DNA of 64,000 nucleotides from JBOFSQ01 sp051651625. Lineage in GTDB: Bacteria; Planctomycetota; Planctomycetia; Pirellulales; Thermoguttaceae. Shown here piece by piece: positions 17,768 through 27,654 of this stretch. Position numbers and translations under genes: made by a program. The notes beneath the pieces are model-generated. The model made no database searches. It saw only the letters and a program-made list of their open reading frames with translations, and was not told the DNA's origin. Positions within the stretch are counted from its first letter, which is position 1, and each line of letters opens with the position of its first letter. Location: positions 1-64,000 of the forward strand of contig JBOFSQ010000108.1 in assembly GCA_051651625.1 (NCBI GenBank), in the 5' to 3' direction.

Positions 17768-18877
17768 GTGTCTGATCGTGTTTACAATTTTTCAGCGGGT
17801 CCTGCTGTTCTGCCAGTTTCTGTTCTTCAAAAGGCGCAGAGTGAAATGCTCTCGCTCCCCGGCGTCGGGGCTTCGGTGCTCGAAATTTCGCACCGTTCCA
17901 AACCGTTCGAGGCGATTCTCGCTGCCGCCGAACAGAACGTTCGCACGCTCTTGAAAGTCCCCGACAACTACCGCGTGCTGTTTCTGCAAGGCGGTGCGCT
18001 CCTGCAATTTGCAATGATTCCGATGAACTTCGCTCGCCAAAACGGACAAGTCGTCGATTACATCGTGACCGGAGCGTGGTCGAAAAAAGCTCTATCCGAA
18101 GCCAAAACAACCATCGCCGCAACTGGCGGAGTATGCAACGTCGCGTGGGACGGAAAGAGCGTTTCATACAAACGCAAACCGTCCGCAGAAGAGATGAAGC
18201 TCTCGCCGAACGCTGCGTACTGCTACTTCTGTTCCAACGAAACAATCGAAGGAATTCGCTGGCCCGCAGAACCAAACGCAGGAAACGTTCCACTCGTTTG
18301 CGACGCATCGTCCGACATCTTCTCGCGTCCACTCGACATCACAAAATACGGGATGCTCTACGCCTGCGCCCAGAAAAACGCAGGGCCAGCGGGCGTCACG
18401 CTCGTCATCGTCCGCGATGACTTGGTCGCCCGCTCAAACGACGCGATCCCGTCGCTCCTCAACTACAAGCTGATCAGCGAAGCCGGATCGATGCTCAACA
18501 CGCCGCCATGTTTTGCGATCTACATCATGCGGCTTGTCACCGATTGGCTCATAAACGAAATCGGTGGCCTCGAAAAAATGCACGCGATCAACAAAGAAAA
18601 ATCGAGCTGGCTCTACGACGTGATCGACCAGTCAAACGGTTTCTACATCGGTCACGCGGAGAAAGAGTTTCGGTCGCTGATGAACGTTCCGTTTCGTCTG
18701 CCGAGCGAAGAACTCGACAAGATGTTCCAAGACGAAGCGAAAACACAAGGTCTAACTACGCTGGCCGGTCACCGCAGCGTCGGCGGATTGCGTGCGTCGA
18801 TCTACAACGCAATGCCACGCGAAGGCGTAAAAGCTCTCTGCGACTTCATGAAAGACTTTGCAAAACGAAACGGATGA
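17768..18877 (+). CDS. serC: Phosphoserine aminotransferase
   Basis: 369 residues from GTG 17768, fixed by AAGGAG at 17755-17760. It makes O-phosphoserine from 3-phosphohydroxypyruvate and glutamate, and may also serve pyridoxal phosphate synthesis. SerC blocks seen are VYNFSAGPAVLP at the N-terminus, EISHRSKPFEAI, the VCDASSDIFSRP segment, and the PLP-lysine in CAQKNAGPAGVTLV; the C-terminus has GLTTLAGHRSVGGLRASIYNA. Length is typical. Its TGA overlaps the ATG of pgm in an ATGA, indicating translational coupling. serA and serB are not in the window. Confidence 0.96.
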   Translation: MSDRVYNFSAGPAVLPVSVLQKAQSEMLSLPGVGASVLEISHRSKPFEAILAAAEQNVRTLLKVPDNYRVLFLQGGALLQFAMIPMNFARQNGQVVDYIVTGAWSKKALSEAKTTIAATGGVCNVAWDGKSVSYKRKPSAEEMKLSPNAAYCYFCSNETIEGIRWPAEPNAGNVPLVCDASSDIFSRPLDITKYGMLYACAQKNAGPAGVTLVIVRDDLVARSNDAIPSLLNYKLISEAGSMLNTPPCFAIYIMRLVTDWLINEIGGLEKMHAINKEKSSWLYDVIDQSNGFYIGHAEKEFRSLMNVPFRLPSEELDKMFQDEAKTQGLTTLAGHRSVGGLRASIYNAMPREGVKALCDFMKDFAKRNG

Positions 18878-20538
18878 ACATGTCAACCACACTTCACGCC
18901 CTCGCTGGTAAACCGGCACCGAAAGAACTGCTTATCGATCTTGCACAGATCGAGCGCGACTATTACGACAACCGTCCCGATATGACATCGTTCGGTCAGC
19001 GGGTGACGTTTGGCACGAGCGGACATCGCGGCAAACCGGAAGACGGGTCGTTTACGGAGTCGCACATCTTGGCGATTACGCAGGCGGTTTGCGATTACCG
19101 GGCGACGCAGAAGACCGAAGGCCCGCTGTTTCTCGGCAAAGATACGCACGCTGCGTCAGCGGCGGCGCAGCGAACAGCGATTGAAGTGCTCGCCGCAAAC
19201 GACGTGTTGACGCGGTACCAAGCCCGCGACGAAGTTACGCCAACGCCAGTGATTTCGTGGTCAATCCTTGAGCACAATCGCGGACGCCGCGACAAACTCG
19301 CTGACGGACTTATCATCACGCCGTCACACAATCCGCCGACCGACGGCGGGATCAAATACAACGCCACACACGGCGGCGGTGCAGACACCGAAGCGACCCT
19401 CTGGATTCAACAGCGAGCCAACGCCATTCTCGAAGGCGGAAACAAGCAGGTTCGCCGCACGCCATACGCGACAGCGATTCGCTCCGACAAAATGGTTGCG
19501 TGCGACTTCCGAACGCCATACATCGACGCACTAGACCAAATCGTTGACCTCAAACTCGTCGCGGGTGCGAAGCTGCGGCTCGGAGTCGATCCGCTCGGCG
19601 GGGCAGGGCACCACTACTGGACACCAATCGCAGAGAAATACAAACTCGACATCACCGTCACCAATCCGGGTGTCGATCCGACGTTTGCGTTTATGACTGT
19701 CGATCACGACGGCAAGATTCGTATGGACTGTTCGAGTCCGTGGTCGATGCGCGGACTCGTTTCACTCAAAGACAAGTTCGATCTCGCATTCGCCAACGAC
19801 CCCGACGCCGACAGGCACGGAATCGTCGCGCCGTCTGTTGGTCTTCTCAATCCGAATCACGTTCTCACTGTTGCGATTCAGTATCTTTTCGGTCATCGTT
19901 CGCAGTGGTCGAACAAGGTCAAGGTTGGCAAGACAGTCGTTTCGAGTTCGATGATTGATCGAGTCGTCGCAAGTTTGTCGCGGACACTCGTTGAAGTTCC
20001 GGTCGGTTTCAAGTGGTTTGTTTCGGGGCTTTACGACGGTTCGCTCGGTTTCGGCGGCGAAGAGAGTGCTGGAGCGAGTTTCTTGCGGATGGACGGAAGC
20101 GTTTGGTCAACCGACAAGGACGGCATCATCGTCAATCTTTTGATGGCGGAGATTCTCGCGCGAACGGGAAAAGACCCGGGGCAACTCTACCAAAACATCG
20201 AACGCCTCTTCGGCACGTCGCGTTACACGCGGATCGACCAACCGATTCTTGCCGAGCAAAAGGCGGCGTTCAAGAAGCTCACGCCCGACAAAGTGACGGC
20301 CAAAGAACTTGCGGGGCAACCGATTGTCGCCAAAGAAACCCGCGCTGCGGGGAACGGTGCAGAGATCGGCGGGCTAAAGGTGTCAACCCGTGAGGGGTGG
20401 TTCGCCGCGCGACCGTCGGGGACGGAAAACATCTATAAGATTTACGCCGAATCACTCGCCCGCGAAGAAGACCAAGAAACACACCTCGCCCGAATCATCG
20501 ACGAAGCCCGCGTCATCGTCGCGGGAGCACTAAACTAA
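18874..20538 (+). CDS. pgm: Phosphoglucomutase (alpha-D-glucose-specific)
   Basis: 554 residues from ATG 18874, overlapping the serC stop; ATG 18880 is an alternative. It interconverts glucose 1-phosphate and glucose 6-phosphate. Seen: FGTSGHRGKPEDGSF, the phosphoserine loop TPSHNPPTDGGIKYN, the metal-binding ANDPDADRHGIV, GFGGEESAGASFL for sugar recognition, and ARPSGTENIYKIYAES for phosphate binding. It aligns with E. coli Pgm over its length. With glgC at 29-30 kb it can feed glycogen synthesis, though the genes are not adjacent. Confidence 0.96.
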   Translation: MNMSTTLHALAGKPAPKELLIDLAQIERDYYDNRPDMTSFGQRVTFGTSGHRGKPEDGSFTESHILAITQAVCDYRATQKTEGPLFLGKDTHAASAAAQRTAIEVLAANDVLTRYQARDEVTPTPVISWSILEHNRGRRDKLADGLIITPSHNPPTDGGIKYNATHGGGADTEATLWIQQRANAILEGGNKQVRRTPYATAIRSDKMVACDFRTPYIDALDQIVDLKLVAGAKLRLGVDPLGGAGHHYWTPIAEKYKLDITVTNPGVDPTFAFMTVDHDGKIRMDCSSPWSMRGLVSLKDKFDLAFANDPDADRHGIVAPSVGLLNPNHVLTVAIQYLFGHRSQWSNKVKVGKTVVSSSMIDRVVASLSRTLVEVPVGFKWFVSGLYDGSLGFGGEESAGASFLRMDGSVWSTDKDGIIVNLLMAEILARTGKDPGQLYQNIERLFGTSRYTRIDQPILAEQKAAFKKLTPDKVTAKELAGQPIVAKETRAAGNGAEIGGLKVSTREGWFAARPSGTENIYKIYAESLAREEDQETHLARIIDEARVIVAGALN

Positions 20539-20579
20539 CCGTGACTGACGGTGCGAGAAATTCAAAACCGTCTTGAACA

Positions 20580-22994
20580 TCAATCCTGTTTGAGCAATCG
20601 TTGGGCGTCGCGTTCCAAGTCTTGGTATTCGAGTTTTTCAGCGGAAATACAGACGCCTTGAATCTCGCCACCCGCGAAGTTTTCCCGCGCAGAGTATTCT
20701 TTGCTCACCGGATCGCTCGATGCACGACCAATACGCATTACGCTGTCGAGTCCGAAACTGCCGGGCTGCGTTTGCATCGCACCTTCCGCAACAATTCTGT
20801 CGTCAACATAGAGACGCATCGTGCCGAGCGATTCGCTGTTGTCGCCACGTTTCTCCAGAACAAACTCCATCCCAAGAGTCTGCTTGCCAAGTTTGATCTT
20901 CTCACTCGAAACGTAATGCTGCTCCGGTTTGATCCCAAGAAAATTGTAGACGTAGTGAAGTCTCCCGTCCTTGATAAACAGCGAATGCCCGCCAAACCGC
21001 GACCCTTGCTCAAACAAAACACCACTGCAATCACTATCTTTAATATCGACACTCGCAAGAATTTTGTAAGACCGTCCGCGAATCGAAACGATAACATTGT
21101 CACGCAGTTGCACCGTGTCGGGATAATAAATCGCTCGGTCGCGCCTCGGTTCGTCAAGCGGACGACTCTCACGCAACAGAGCCGCAATCCCTCGGTCGTC
21201 CAGCGGCAATACGTTGTTCTTGTCCGCCTCTTCAAACCACGCTCGAATCAATGATTGCAGTTTTTCGGGGTGATCTGCCGCAAGGTCTTTTGATTCAGAC
21301 CGGTCAACGTCAACGTGATAAAGCTGCCACCGATCTTCGTCGAAGTTCCCTTTGTCGGACGGCATCGGCGCGTGAACAGCAACCGCTTTCCAACCGTCTT
21401 CCCAAATGCCGCGTGTCCCAAACATCGAATAATACTGACGCTTCTTCTGCGTCGGCGCATCTGACTCCGCATCGAACGAGTACCGCATCGACACACCACT
21501 GAGCGGCGTTTGCTCGATGCCATGAAAAACGTCTGGCATCTCAACGCCACAAACGTCAAGAATTGTCGGGACAATGTCGGTCGCATGATGATATTGATTC
21601 CGCATCTCACCACGCGACTTTATCCCTTTGGGCCAAGAAACGACAAGCGGATCGCACGTCCCACCAGAGTATTGCGAATACCGTTTGAACATTTGAAACG
21701 GCGTCGAAAACGCGACAGCCCAGCCGGTCGGATAGTGTCCGTAACTGTCGGGACCGCCGAGGATGTCGATAGCACGCACGTTTTCGGCAAGGTCGTCGGG
21801 ATAACCGTTGAAGAATTTGTTTTCGTTGACAGAACCGTTCGGGCTACCTTCGCCAGAAGCACCGTTGTCGGATGCGTAGAAAACAATCGTGTTGTCGAGT
21901 TGCCCGGTCTTTTCGAGATAGTCGATCAGGCGTCCGATTTGGGCGTCGGTGTATTCGGAGAAACCGGCGAAGACTTCCGCCATCCGCGAAAAAAGTTTTT
22001 TCTCGTCGGCGTTGAGCGAGTTCCAAGGACGAACGCTGTCTTGCAATAGGGCGAATTCTTTCGGCATTGGATTGATCGGCGTTAGAGCGGTGTCGCGTGG
22101 GAGAATTCCTTTGGCGACCATCCGTGGCAGCACCCACTCGCGGTACGCTTCGTAACCGTCGTCGAACTTTCCTTTATACTTGTCGATGTATTCTTGCGGA
22201 CACTGGTGCGGCGCGTGATTGGCACCCGGACAATAAAACATAAACCACGGACGCGACGGATTGCTCGACTGCTGGTCTTTGATCATGCGAATCGCTTGAT
22301 CGGCGATGTCTTTCGACAAGTGATAACCTTGTTCGGGAGTGTACGGCTGGTCGATGAAGCGATTGTCTTCGATGAGATCGGGATACCACTGGTTTGTTTC
22401 GCCGCCGAAAAAACCGTAGAAACGATCAAACCCTTTTTGCAGCGGCCATTGTTTGCGACTCGCTCCCGGTGCCACATCGGGAATTGGGACGTTGTGATTT
22501 TTTCCGAGCCAGAATGTACTCCATCCGTTGTCTTGCAAGACTTGGCCGATAGTTGCGCAGCTATCGGGGATACGTCCGTTGTGTCCGGGAAATCCGAGAG
22601 TTGTTTCGGTGACTGACGCCATTCCAGCGAGGTGGTGATTGCGACCGGTGAGCAGGCACGCCCGCGTTGGCGAGCAAAGTGCGGTTGTGTGCCATTGCGT
22701 GTACGTTATTCCATTTGCGGCGAGGCGGTCGAGCGTTGGCATTTGGATGCGTCCACCATAAGACGACCACGACGCCATACCGGTATCGTCGTAAAGAATG
22801 AAGAGGACATTCGGCGAATCTTTGGGAGCTTTCTTCGGTAGGTACGGTGTCCAATCTGGCGTTGAGTCGCGCACGTCTAGCTTGATGACGCCTTTGAACG
22901 GAATCGGTGCATTAGTGTCGGCGGCAAAAGTCGCAAGCGTTTGAAACGCAACAGCAAACAGAATTGCTGTTTGGAGAAAGAGCGATATTTTCAT
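20580..22994 (-). CDS. Secreted arylsulfatase-type sulfatase with C-terminal beta domain
   Basis: 804 residues from ATG 22994 (GGAAA upstream). A signal peptide (to about residue 25) leads into a sulfatase domain: NVLFILYDDTGM with the metal-binding Asp pair, and CSPTRACLLTGR whose Cys107 is the formylglycine precursor in CxPxR context; then GKNHN, FMFYCPGANH and FYASDNGASG. From about residue 620 the protein gains a beta-sandwich, concanavalin-like region (YVDDRIVAEGAM, GGEIQGVCIS). It needs a formylglycine-generating enzyme, not seen in this window. The substrate is a sulfate ester, perhaps an algal or mucin polysaccharide, as is usual for planctomycetes. Confidence 0.92.
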   Translation of the reverse strand: MKISLFLQTAILFAVAFQTLATFAADTNAPIPFKGVIKLDVRDSTPDWTPYLPKKAPKDSPNVLFILYDDTGMASWSSYGGRIQMPTLDRLAANGITYTQWHTTALCSPTRACLLTGRNHHLAGMASVTETTLGFPGHNGRIPDSCATIGQVLQDNGWSTFWLGKNHNVPIPDVAPGASRKQWPLQKGFDRFYGFFGGETNQWYPDLIEDNRFIDQPYTPEQGYHLSKDIADQAIRMIKDQQSSNPSRPWFMFYCPGANHAPHQCPQEYIDKYKGKFDDGYEAYREWVLPRMVAKGILPRDTALTPINPMPKEFALLQDSVRPWNSLNADEKKLFSRMAEVFAGFSEYTDAQIGRLIDYLEKTGQLDNTIVFYASDNGASGEGSPNGSVNENKFFNGYPDDLAENVRAIDILGGPDSYGHYPTGWAVAFSTPFQMFKRYSQYSGGTCDPLVVSWPKGIKSRGEMRNQYHHATDIVPTILDVCGVEMPDVFHGIEQTPLSGVSMRYSFDAESDAPTQKKRQYYSMFGTRGIWEDGWKAVAVHAPMPSDKGNFDEDRWQLYHVDVDRSESKDLAADHPEKLQSLIRAWFEEADKNNVLPLDDRGIAALLRESRPLDEPRRDRAIYYPDTVQLRDNVIVSIRGRSYKILASVDIKDSDCSGVLFEQGSRFGGHSLFIKDGRLHYVYNFLGIKPEQHYVSSEKIKLGKQTLGMEFVLEKRGDNSESLGTMRLYVDDRIVAEGAMQTQPGSFGLDSVMRIGRASSDPVSKEYSARENFAGGEIQGVCISAEKLEYQDLERDAQRLLKQD

Positions 22995-23242
22995 GATTTC
23001 GGTTTCCAGTGTGGCGAGGAGTGGACACAACGTTCAGCAAACGCTGCGGTGTTGTTGTACCACGTTGTTGCTATCTTACAACGCCACAACTGGGAGTCAA
23101 TCCCGCCGATGATTCCGCTCTTCATCTTCTGCCCCCCTCGCACGGTGCGCGAAGCAATGTACAATTCCACACGAAAGATACAGAAAAACTTCGTGTGTGT
23201 GCTTCGTGAGAGTTCGTTGCAGCAACGCACCACTGCTGTGGA

Positions 23243-23340
23243 TACCCGTTACGGGTAGATTTGTCGGCTTCGCCCACCACAAGACCGCGGCCTCGATGGG
23301 CCGCTACCGTTTTGGTGCGGGAAATTCAAATCGTCTTGAG
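23243..23340. repeat. R2 dispersed repeat, copy 2 (inverted), in a 383-bp gene-free gap
   Basis: TACCCGTTACGGGTAGATTT...CCGCTACCGTTTTGGTGCGG...AATTCAAATCGTCTTGAG is the reverse complement of the copies at 5411 and 39838. It ends about 38 bp from the csrA stop. The other part of 22995-23377 (the sulfatase upstream region) shows no gene. Confidence 0.85.
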
Positions 23341-23377
23341 TGGAAGCCTGCGAACGAACATACGTTTACAGATGTGG

Positions 23378-23617
23378 TCAGTAGACCGCCGCCGCAGAAC
23401 TCGCCGTCGCATCAACCGGCATCCCGACTGCCACATCAACAACATCGTGTTGTCGGTTCCGTTGAATTGCGTCGAAGACTTCCTGTCGGTGAACGGTAAC
23501 GTCGCGCGGGGCGTCGATCCCAAGACGAACTTTGCCGCCAGCGACCTCGACAACCATGACGGAAATCCGTTCATCGATCACAATACTCTCATTTTTCTTG
23601 CGTGATAGAACAAGCAT
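23378..23617 (-). CDS. csrA: Carbon storage regulator CsrA (RNA-binding)
   Basis: 79 residues from ATG 23617, set by AGAGGAGC upstream and by the invariant CsrA opening MLVLSRKKNESIVID. The core continues VRLGIDAPRDVTVHRQEV with the conserved Arg44-like residue of the RNA-binding face. CsrA dimers bind GGA motifs in mRNA leaders and change translation or decay; in many bacteria they control flagella and carbon storage. The last 20 residues, with SSAAAVY, extend beyond the usual 60-aa core. The AGAGGAGC at its own start contains GGA, so self-regulation is possible. An upstream in-frame ATG at 23866 is rejected. Confidence 0.93.
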   Translation of the reverse strand: MLVLSRKKNESIVIDERISVMVVEVAGGKVRLGIDAPRDVTVHRQEVFDAIQRNRQHDVVDVAVGMPVDATASSAAAVY

Positions 23618-23794
23618 CGTAAGCTCCTCTCGAATGTACTCAAACCGACCGACATCTCCAGCGTCAGAAAAGGTTTGAGTCTGCCCTATGGTGGGACGCA
23701 AAGAGACAAGTGTCAAATTAAAATTGACGCGAAGCGGCAGACGAGCTTGAGAGAATTGTGAAAACATTCCAAATAAAACGATTGTAGTGACTCT

Positions 23795-24679
23795 ATGATA
23801 TTCGGTTGGAACAGCAAACGGTCTACGAACTCTGAACCGTGCGGCGTCTTCGACACGCACGGCCACTTGACGCTCCCGCCGTTCACGCAGACAGATGTGC
23901 TCGACGCGGTGATGCTACGGTCGCGGCGTGGCGAGTTTCCGCCCGGCAGCGAGGCGATTGCGAGCACCGTTTTCAAGGGTGAGAAGTCGATTCAACTTGC
24001 GGGTATTGTCGTACCCGGAACGAGTGTTGCGACGAGTCGTGCGAGTGTTTCGCTGGCGGAAATAGTACCGCTCATTCACGCCGCTGTCGGGATTCACCCC
24101 AACGATTGCAACAACGTCACCGATGGCGACTGGCGCGAGATCGAGTCGCTCTCTGCGGAAAAACCTGTCGTTGCTATTGGTGAAACGGGACTCGATCTCC
24201 ACTGGCGCGACGTACCGATAGAGCGGCAGCGTGAGATGTTTGAACGTCATCTTGATCTTGCCGAGCGGCGACGTTTACCAATACTTATTCACTGCCGCGA
24301 GGCGTGGCGCGAACTGATCACCATCATAAAACAGCGACGCCAAATTCACGGCGTCGTTCACGCCTTCAGCGGCGACACCGAAGACGCGCGAACCTGTCTC
24401 GAAGCCGGACTCTACATCAGTTTCGCAGGGTCGCTGACGTACCGTGCAAAAAAGTCGGTTCCCGTTTGGGAGGCGGCGCGTTATGTACCCGACGACAGAT
24501 TGCTCGTCGAGACCGACGCACCGTATCTTGTCCCGCACGACCTCCGCGACGCAATCAAGACCAACGAACCGCTCTGTGCGGCGTTCGTCGCCGCAAAACT
24601 CGCCGAACTGCGACACCAACCGATCCGCGACATCCTCGCCACAACAACTCGTAACGCGAAAACGCTATTTGGCGTGTGA
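23795..24679 (+). CDS. TatD family metal-dependent hydrolase
   Basis: 294 residues. VFDTHGHLTLPPF carries the first metal-binding HxH, followed by AAVGIHPND, AIGETGLDL, LPILIHCREAW, HAFSGDTEDAR and LLVETDAPYL, the standard TatD amidohydrolase set. TatD proteins act as 3'-5' DNA/RNA exonucleases or other hydrolases in DNA repair and RNA turnover. A stretch of about 35 residues between the HGH motif and the GIVVPG strand is longer than in E. coli TatD. panC starts 16 bp downstream on the same strand, so co-transcription is likely. The gene diverges from csrA. Confidence 0.93.
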   Translation: MIFGWNSKRSTNSEPCGVFDTHGHLTLPPFTQTDVLDAVMLRSRRGEFPPGSEAIASTVFKGEKSIQLAGIVVPGTSVATSRASVSLAEIVPLIHAAVGIHPNDCNNVTDGDWREIESLSAEKPVVAIGETGLDLHWRDVPIERQREMFERHLDLAERRRLPILIHCREAWRELITIIKQRRQIHGVVHAFSGDTEDARTCLEAGLYISFAGSLTYRAKKSVPVWEAARYVPDDRLLVETDAPYLVPHDLRDAIKTNEPLCAAFVAAKLAELRHQPIRDILATTTRNAKTLFGV

Positions 24680-24695
24680 ACGCGATTCTGTTCCG

Positions 24696-25589
24696 ATGGA
24701 CATCATTTACACTGTGAACGAGCTGCGTGAGTGCGTCACACAAGCCAAGCGAGCAGGGAAGTGTGTCGGTACCGTGCCGACGATGGGTGCGCTGCACGCG
24801 GGACACATTTCGCTCGTCGAGGCGGCGTGCCAGCGATGTGACTTCGTCATCGTCACGATTTTCGTCAATCCGACGCAGTTCGCGCCACACGAAGATTTCA
24901 CCAAATACCCACGCACGCGAGAAGCCGACGTTGCACTGATCAAAACGGCGTCGCGCTCCAGCGACACCGAAATCGAAATCGTCGTCTTCGCGCCGAGTGC
25001 TTCAGACGTTTACCCCGACGGGTTCGCAACGGAAGTACACATTACCAGCGGTGTAAGTCTTCCCTACGAAGGCGCGACGCGACCGACACACTTTCGCGGT
25101 GTTGCAACTGTTGTTCTCAAGTTGTTTCTGATGAGTGGTGCTGATGTTGCGTTCTTTGGCGAGAAAGATTTTCAGCAGCTTGCGGTTGTGAAGCAGATGG
25201 TGCGTGATCTCAACGTGCAGATTGAGATTGTCGGGTGCCCAATCGTCCGCGAAGAAGACGGACTGGCGATGAGCAGTCGCAACCGATACTTGACACCGGT
25301 TGAACGTCGTCAAGCACTCTACCTTTCTCGCAGTCTCGCCACCGGACGCCGCCTTATCGACCTTGGCGTTACCGATGCCGATGCTGTCCGCAAAGCGATA
25401 CGCGCGACGATTCTTGAGGCCGCGTCTGAAAGTGGTGGCAGCGATGTTGCCATTGACTACGTTGCCATCGCCGATCCGAACACACTCCAAGAACAAGAGT
25501 CGATCACGTCTGACGTTGTTGTCCTTCTCGCCGTTCGCATCGGCGCGACGCGACTGATCGACAACACTGTTGTCGGTGTCACCAGATAA
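24696..25589 (+). CDS. panC: Pantothenate synthetase
   Basis: 297 residues from ATG 24696; a longer reading from within tatD is rejected because conservation begins at MDIIYTVNELRE. It joins pantoate and beta-alanine with ATP, the last step to vitamin B5. Seen: the nucleotide-binding VPTMGALHAGHISLV (HIGH-like), VTIFVNPTQFAPHEDF, TRPTHFRGVATVVLKLF, FFGEKDFQQL and VREEDGLAMSSRNRYL with the KMSKS-like loop. Its 3' end overlaps the convergent AMMECR1-Memo gene by 11 bp. Confidence 0.96.
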   Translation: MDIIYTVNELRECVTQAKRAGKCVGTVPTMGALHAGHISLVEAACQRCDFVIVTIFVNPTQFAPHEDFTKYPRTREADVALIKTASRSSDTEIEIVVFAPSASDVYPDGFATEVHITSGVSLPYEGATRPTHFRGVATVVLKLFLMSGADVAFFGEKDFQQLAVVKQMVRDLNVQIEIVGCPIVREEDGLAMSSRNRYLTPVERRQALYLSRSLATGRRLIDLGVTDADAVRKAIRATILEAASESGGSDVAIDYVAIADPNTLQEQESITSDVVVLLAVRIGATRLIDNTVVGVTR

Positions 25590-27624
25590 CACCCGCGTAT
25601 CCGACGACACGACTGCGATCACCACTCGCCGCCGCGCTCGTTGTGTGACCGACAATTTCTGGCGTCGTTAACTTGCCGAGTAGACGAAGCGTCTCCATCA
25701 CCAGAACGCACGGCGTTACTCCACACATCGAAATTTTGTTCTCGTGAACAACGCGGAGAACTTCGTGAGGGTCGCCACCGCGAATCGCGTCTAGTGCAAG
25801 TTCGTCAACGCGAAGCGTCTGCTCTTCGGATGCGAAGTGGTGCATGTCGGACGAGACGACAAGAAGCGGCATCTCCGATTTTTCGGCGAGTTCTTCCGCA
25901 AGTACCGTCGCAAGCTGTACCGCCGCATCGTGGATCGTGTGCCACGCCGCCGACGCCAACGTCACACCAACAACACGCACGTCGTCACGCCGGCGACGAA
26001 GAAACGGCAAGAGAACTTCAATGGCGTGTTCTTTTTGATGCGGTTCGGCGTCGAGATGAAAGAGATCGACGCCGATGTCGAGTCGAATCGCCAATTCGGT
26101 ATCGGAGAGAACGTCACCACTCGCAAGTCGCCACAGACGGTGCGGCGCAATCGCCCAATCGCTTCCGCCGGGGCGATGCTTTGGTGCGAAGACAATAACA
26201 CGGCGCGGCACCTCAATCTTCGCAAGCGTTGCCACCGCAAGCGAACCACTGTAAACCCAACCTGCGTGCGGCAACATAACCGCACTCGCAACACGCGGCG
26301 AAACCGTTGACGCCGACAGACATTCCATCGCCTCACACTCGCGGGCGATCTCGTCTGCCGTAGCCGGATAAAAACTACCCGCCACACTCGCCGCACGCTC
26401 TTCATCACCAACATTCGGACGCGATACACTCGTAACCAAAAGCGGCGAAACAGTTGAAGCGATTGCAAACGAAATGACATCACCAGCACGCGGCGGCTCT
26501 GCCATCACATACGCCGTCGCCTCTCGAACGAGCTGCGTAGGTGTCGCGGTCGGCCTGTAAAGAGCGATCCAACCAATTTCACCCGAAACCATCACGCACC
26601 GCGTTTGCGGATCGAGTACGTTCATGTCGTATTGTTGCGTCGTGCCGTGAATGATCGGGTCGTTGTAAACTGCAATATCGAACGTTGCGTCTTCGATCTC
26701 TTGCGTGGTCGCACCGAGACGCGAGACCTGTTCCCACATCATTTGCACGAGTTCCATCAGCGTAACTTGGAGCGATTTCTCCGGCCTCACGCCAATCTGC
26801 GAACATATCATCAGCGGACGATCAGGAAGCGCAAGCACAACCGCCGCACCCGATACACGACCATTCCAAAGCTGCGGATAAAGACGACTCGGCGTGCGCC
26901 CCAAAACAAGTTGATCAAACGCACTCTCACAAACTTGACGCAACTCACGAAGCTCGTCCTCCGTCGGTAACGACTCAACATCCGACGACTGCTGTACACG
27001 ACTGGCAATACCGAGATCGCGTGCAATGTCGGGCGCGAGTTCGCCAACCGGAAACTTGTCGCGGACGCACAAACCTTCAAACGTGAAGAAGTTTGCCTGC
27101 GGCGACTTCCACGCATCGCGCGGCAGCCCCGCCTTGCGACAGACCGCTTCCAAAAAACCTACGGCGTCAAACCCATGTTCTGTTGCAACGCCCGGCAGCA
27201 GAAGTCCGCGACTGCCACCCAAAATAATCTGTATTCCGTGGCGTCCGATCTCGACAACTTCTGCACGCATCTCCGGCGCGACCTTCACCTTCGTCATGTC
27301 AGAAAGCAGCCAAACTTCCGTCGACAACTCGATCAGTTCACCGCTGGCGATTGGAGAGAAACGCGGGTCGTCGCAGAGCGCACGCTGCACCGCCAAATCG
27401 ACCGCCTCGCCAAGCAACATCTTGTCGGCAAGACACCCCATACACGACCGCAATTCACCTCCACGCTTGAAACTAACAAACGCACCGATCACTTCGCGCG
27501 ATGCAAGTTCTGGAACTGTTTGCGAGATCGTTTCACTTTCGCGCTTCGTAACGAGCGTTGCAACGCGAGTCGCTGCGGCGACGAAGAGGCGTCGCTGCTG
27601 TTCGGCGGTGAGAGAAAATGTCAT
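25579..27624 (-). CDS. AMMECR1-Memo fusion protein (AmmeMemoRadiSam system A+B)
   Basis: 681 residues. Residues about 5-190 are an AMMECR1 domain (GAFVSFKRGGELRSCMGCL, FSPIASGEL, GIQIILGGSRGLLLP, SPQANFFTFEG). Residues 200-410 look like a second, degenerate AMMECR1-like region. Residues about 420-681 are a Memo domain: SVAGSFYPAT, MLPHAGWVYSG, VIVFAPKHRPGG, HQKEHAIEVLLPFL, VVSSDMHHF and a final VVGYAGVIW. In the AmmeMemoRadiSam set these domains occur with a radical SAM enzyme; a possible partner lies at 47.9-48.7 kb rather than here. The biochemical role is not known. It appears co-transcribed with glgC and the GH10-like gene. Confidence 0.85.
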   Translation of the reverse strand: MTFSLTAEQQRRLFVAAATRVATLVTKRESETISQTVPELASREVIGAFVSFKRGGELRSCMGCLADKMLLGEAVDLAVQRALCDDPRFSPIASGELIELSTEVWLLSDMTKVKVAPEMRAEVVEIGRHGIQIILGGSRGLLLPGVATEHGFDAVGFLEAVCRKAGLPRDAWKSPQANFFTFEGLCVRDKFPVGELAPDIARDLGIASRVQQSSDVESLPTEDELRELRQVCESAFDQLVLGRTPSRLYPQLWNGRVSGAAVVLALPDRPLMICSQIGVRPEKSLQVTLMELVQMMWEQVSRLGATTQEIEDATFDIAVYNDPIIHGTTQQYDMNVLDPQTRCVMVSGEIGWIALYRPTATPTQLVREATAYVMAEPPRAGDVISFAIASTVSPLLVTSVSRPNVGDEERAASVAGSFYPATADEIARECEAMECLSASTVSPRVASAVMLPHAGWVYSGSLAVATLAKIEVPRRVIVFAPKHRPGGSDWAIAPHRLWRLASGDVLSDTELAIRLDIGVDLFHLDAEPHQKEHAIEVLLPFLRRRRDDVRVVGVTLASAAWHTIHDAAVQLATVLAEELAEKSEMPLLVVSSDMHHFASEEQTLRVDELALDAIRGGDPHEVLRVVHENKISMCGVTPCVLVMETLRLLGKLTTPEIVGHTTSAAASGDRSRVVGYAGVIW

Positions 27625-27654
27625 CGTATCACCTGTGGTGTCGTATTCACAGTC

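Noticed and set aside
17589..18332. Extension of the HZS-alpha-like protein upstream to 18332
   Set aside because: It would run through serC on the other strand and precede the evident signal peptide; ATG 17588 or 17573 fits.
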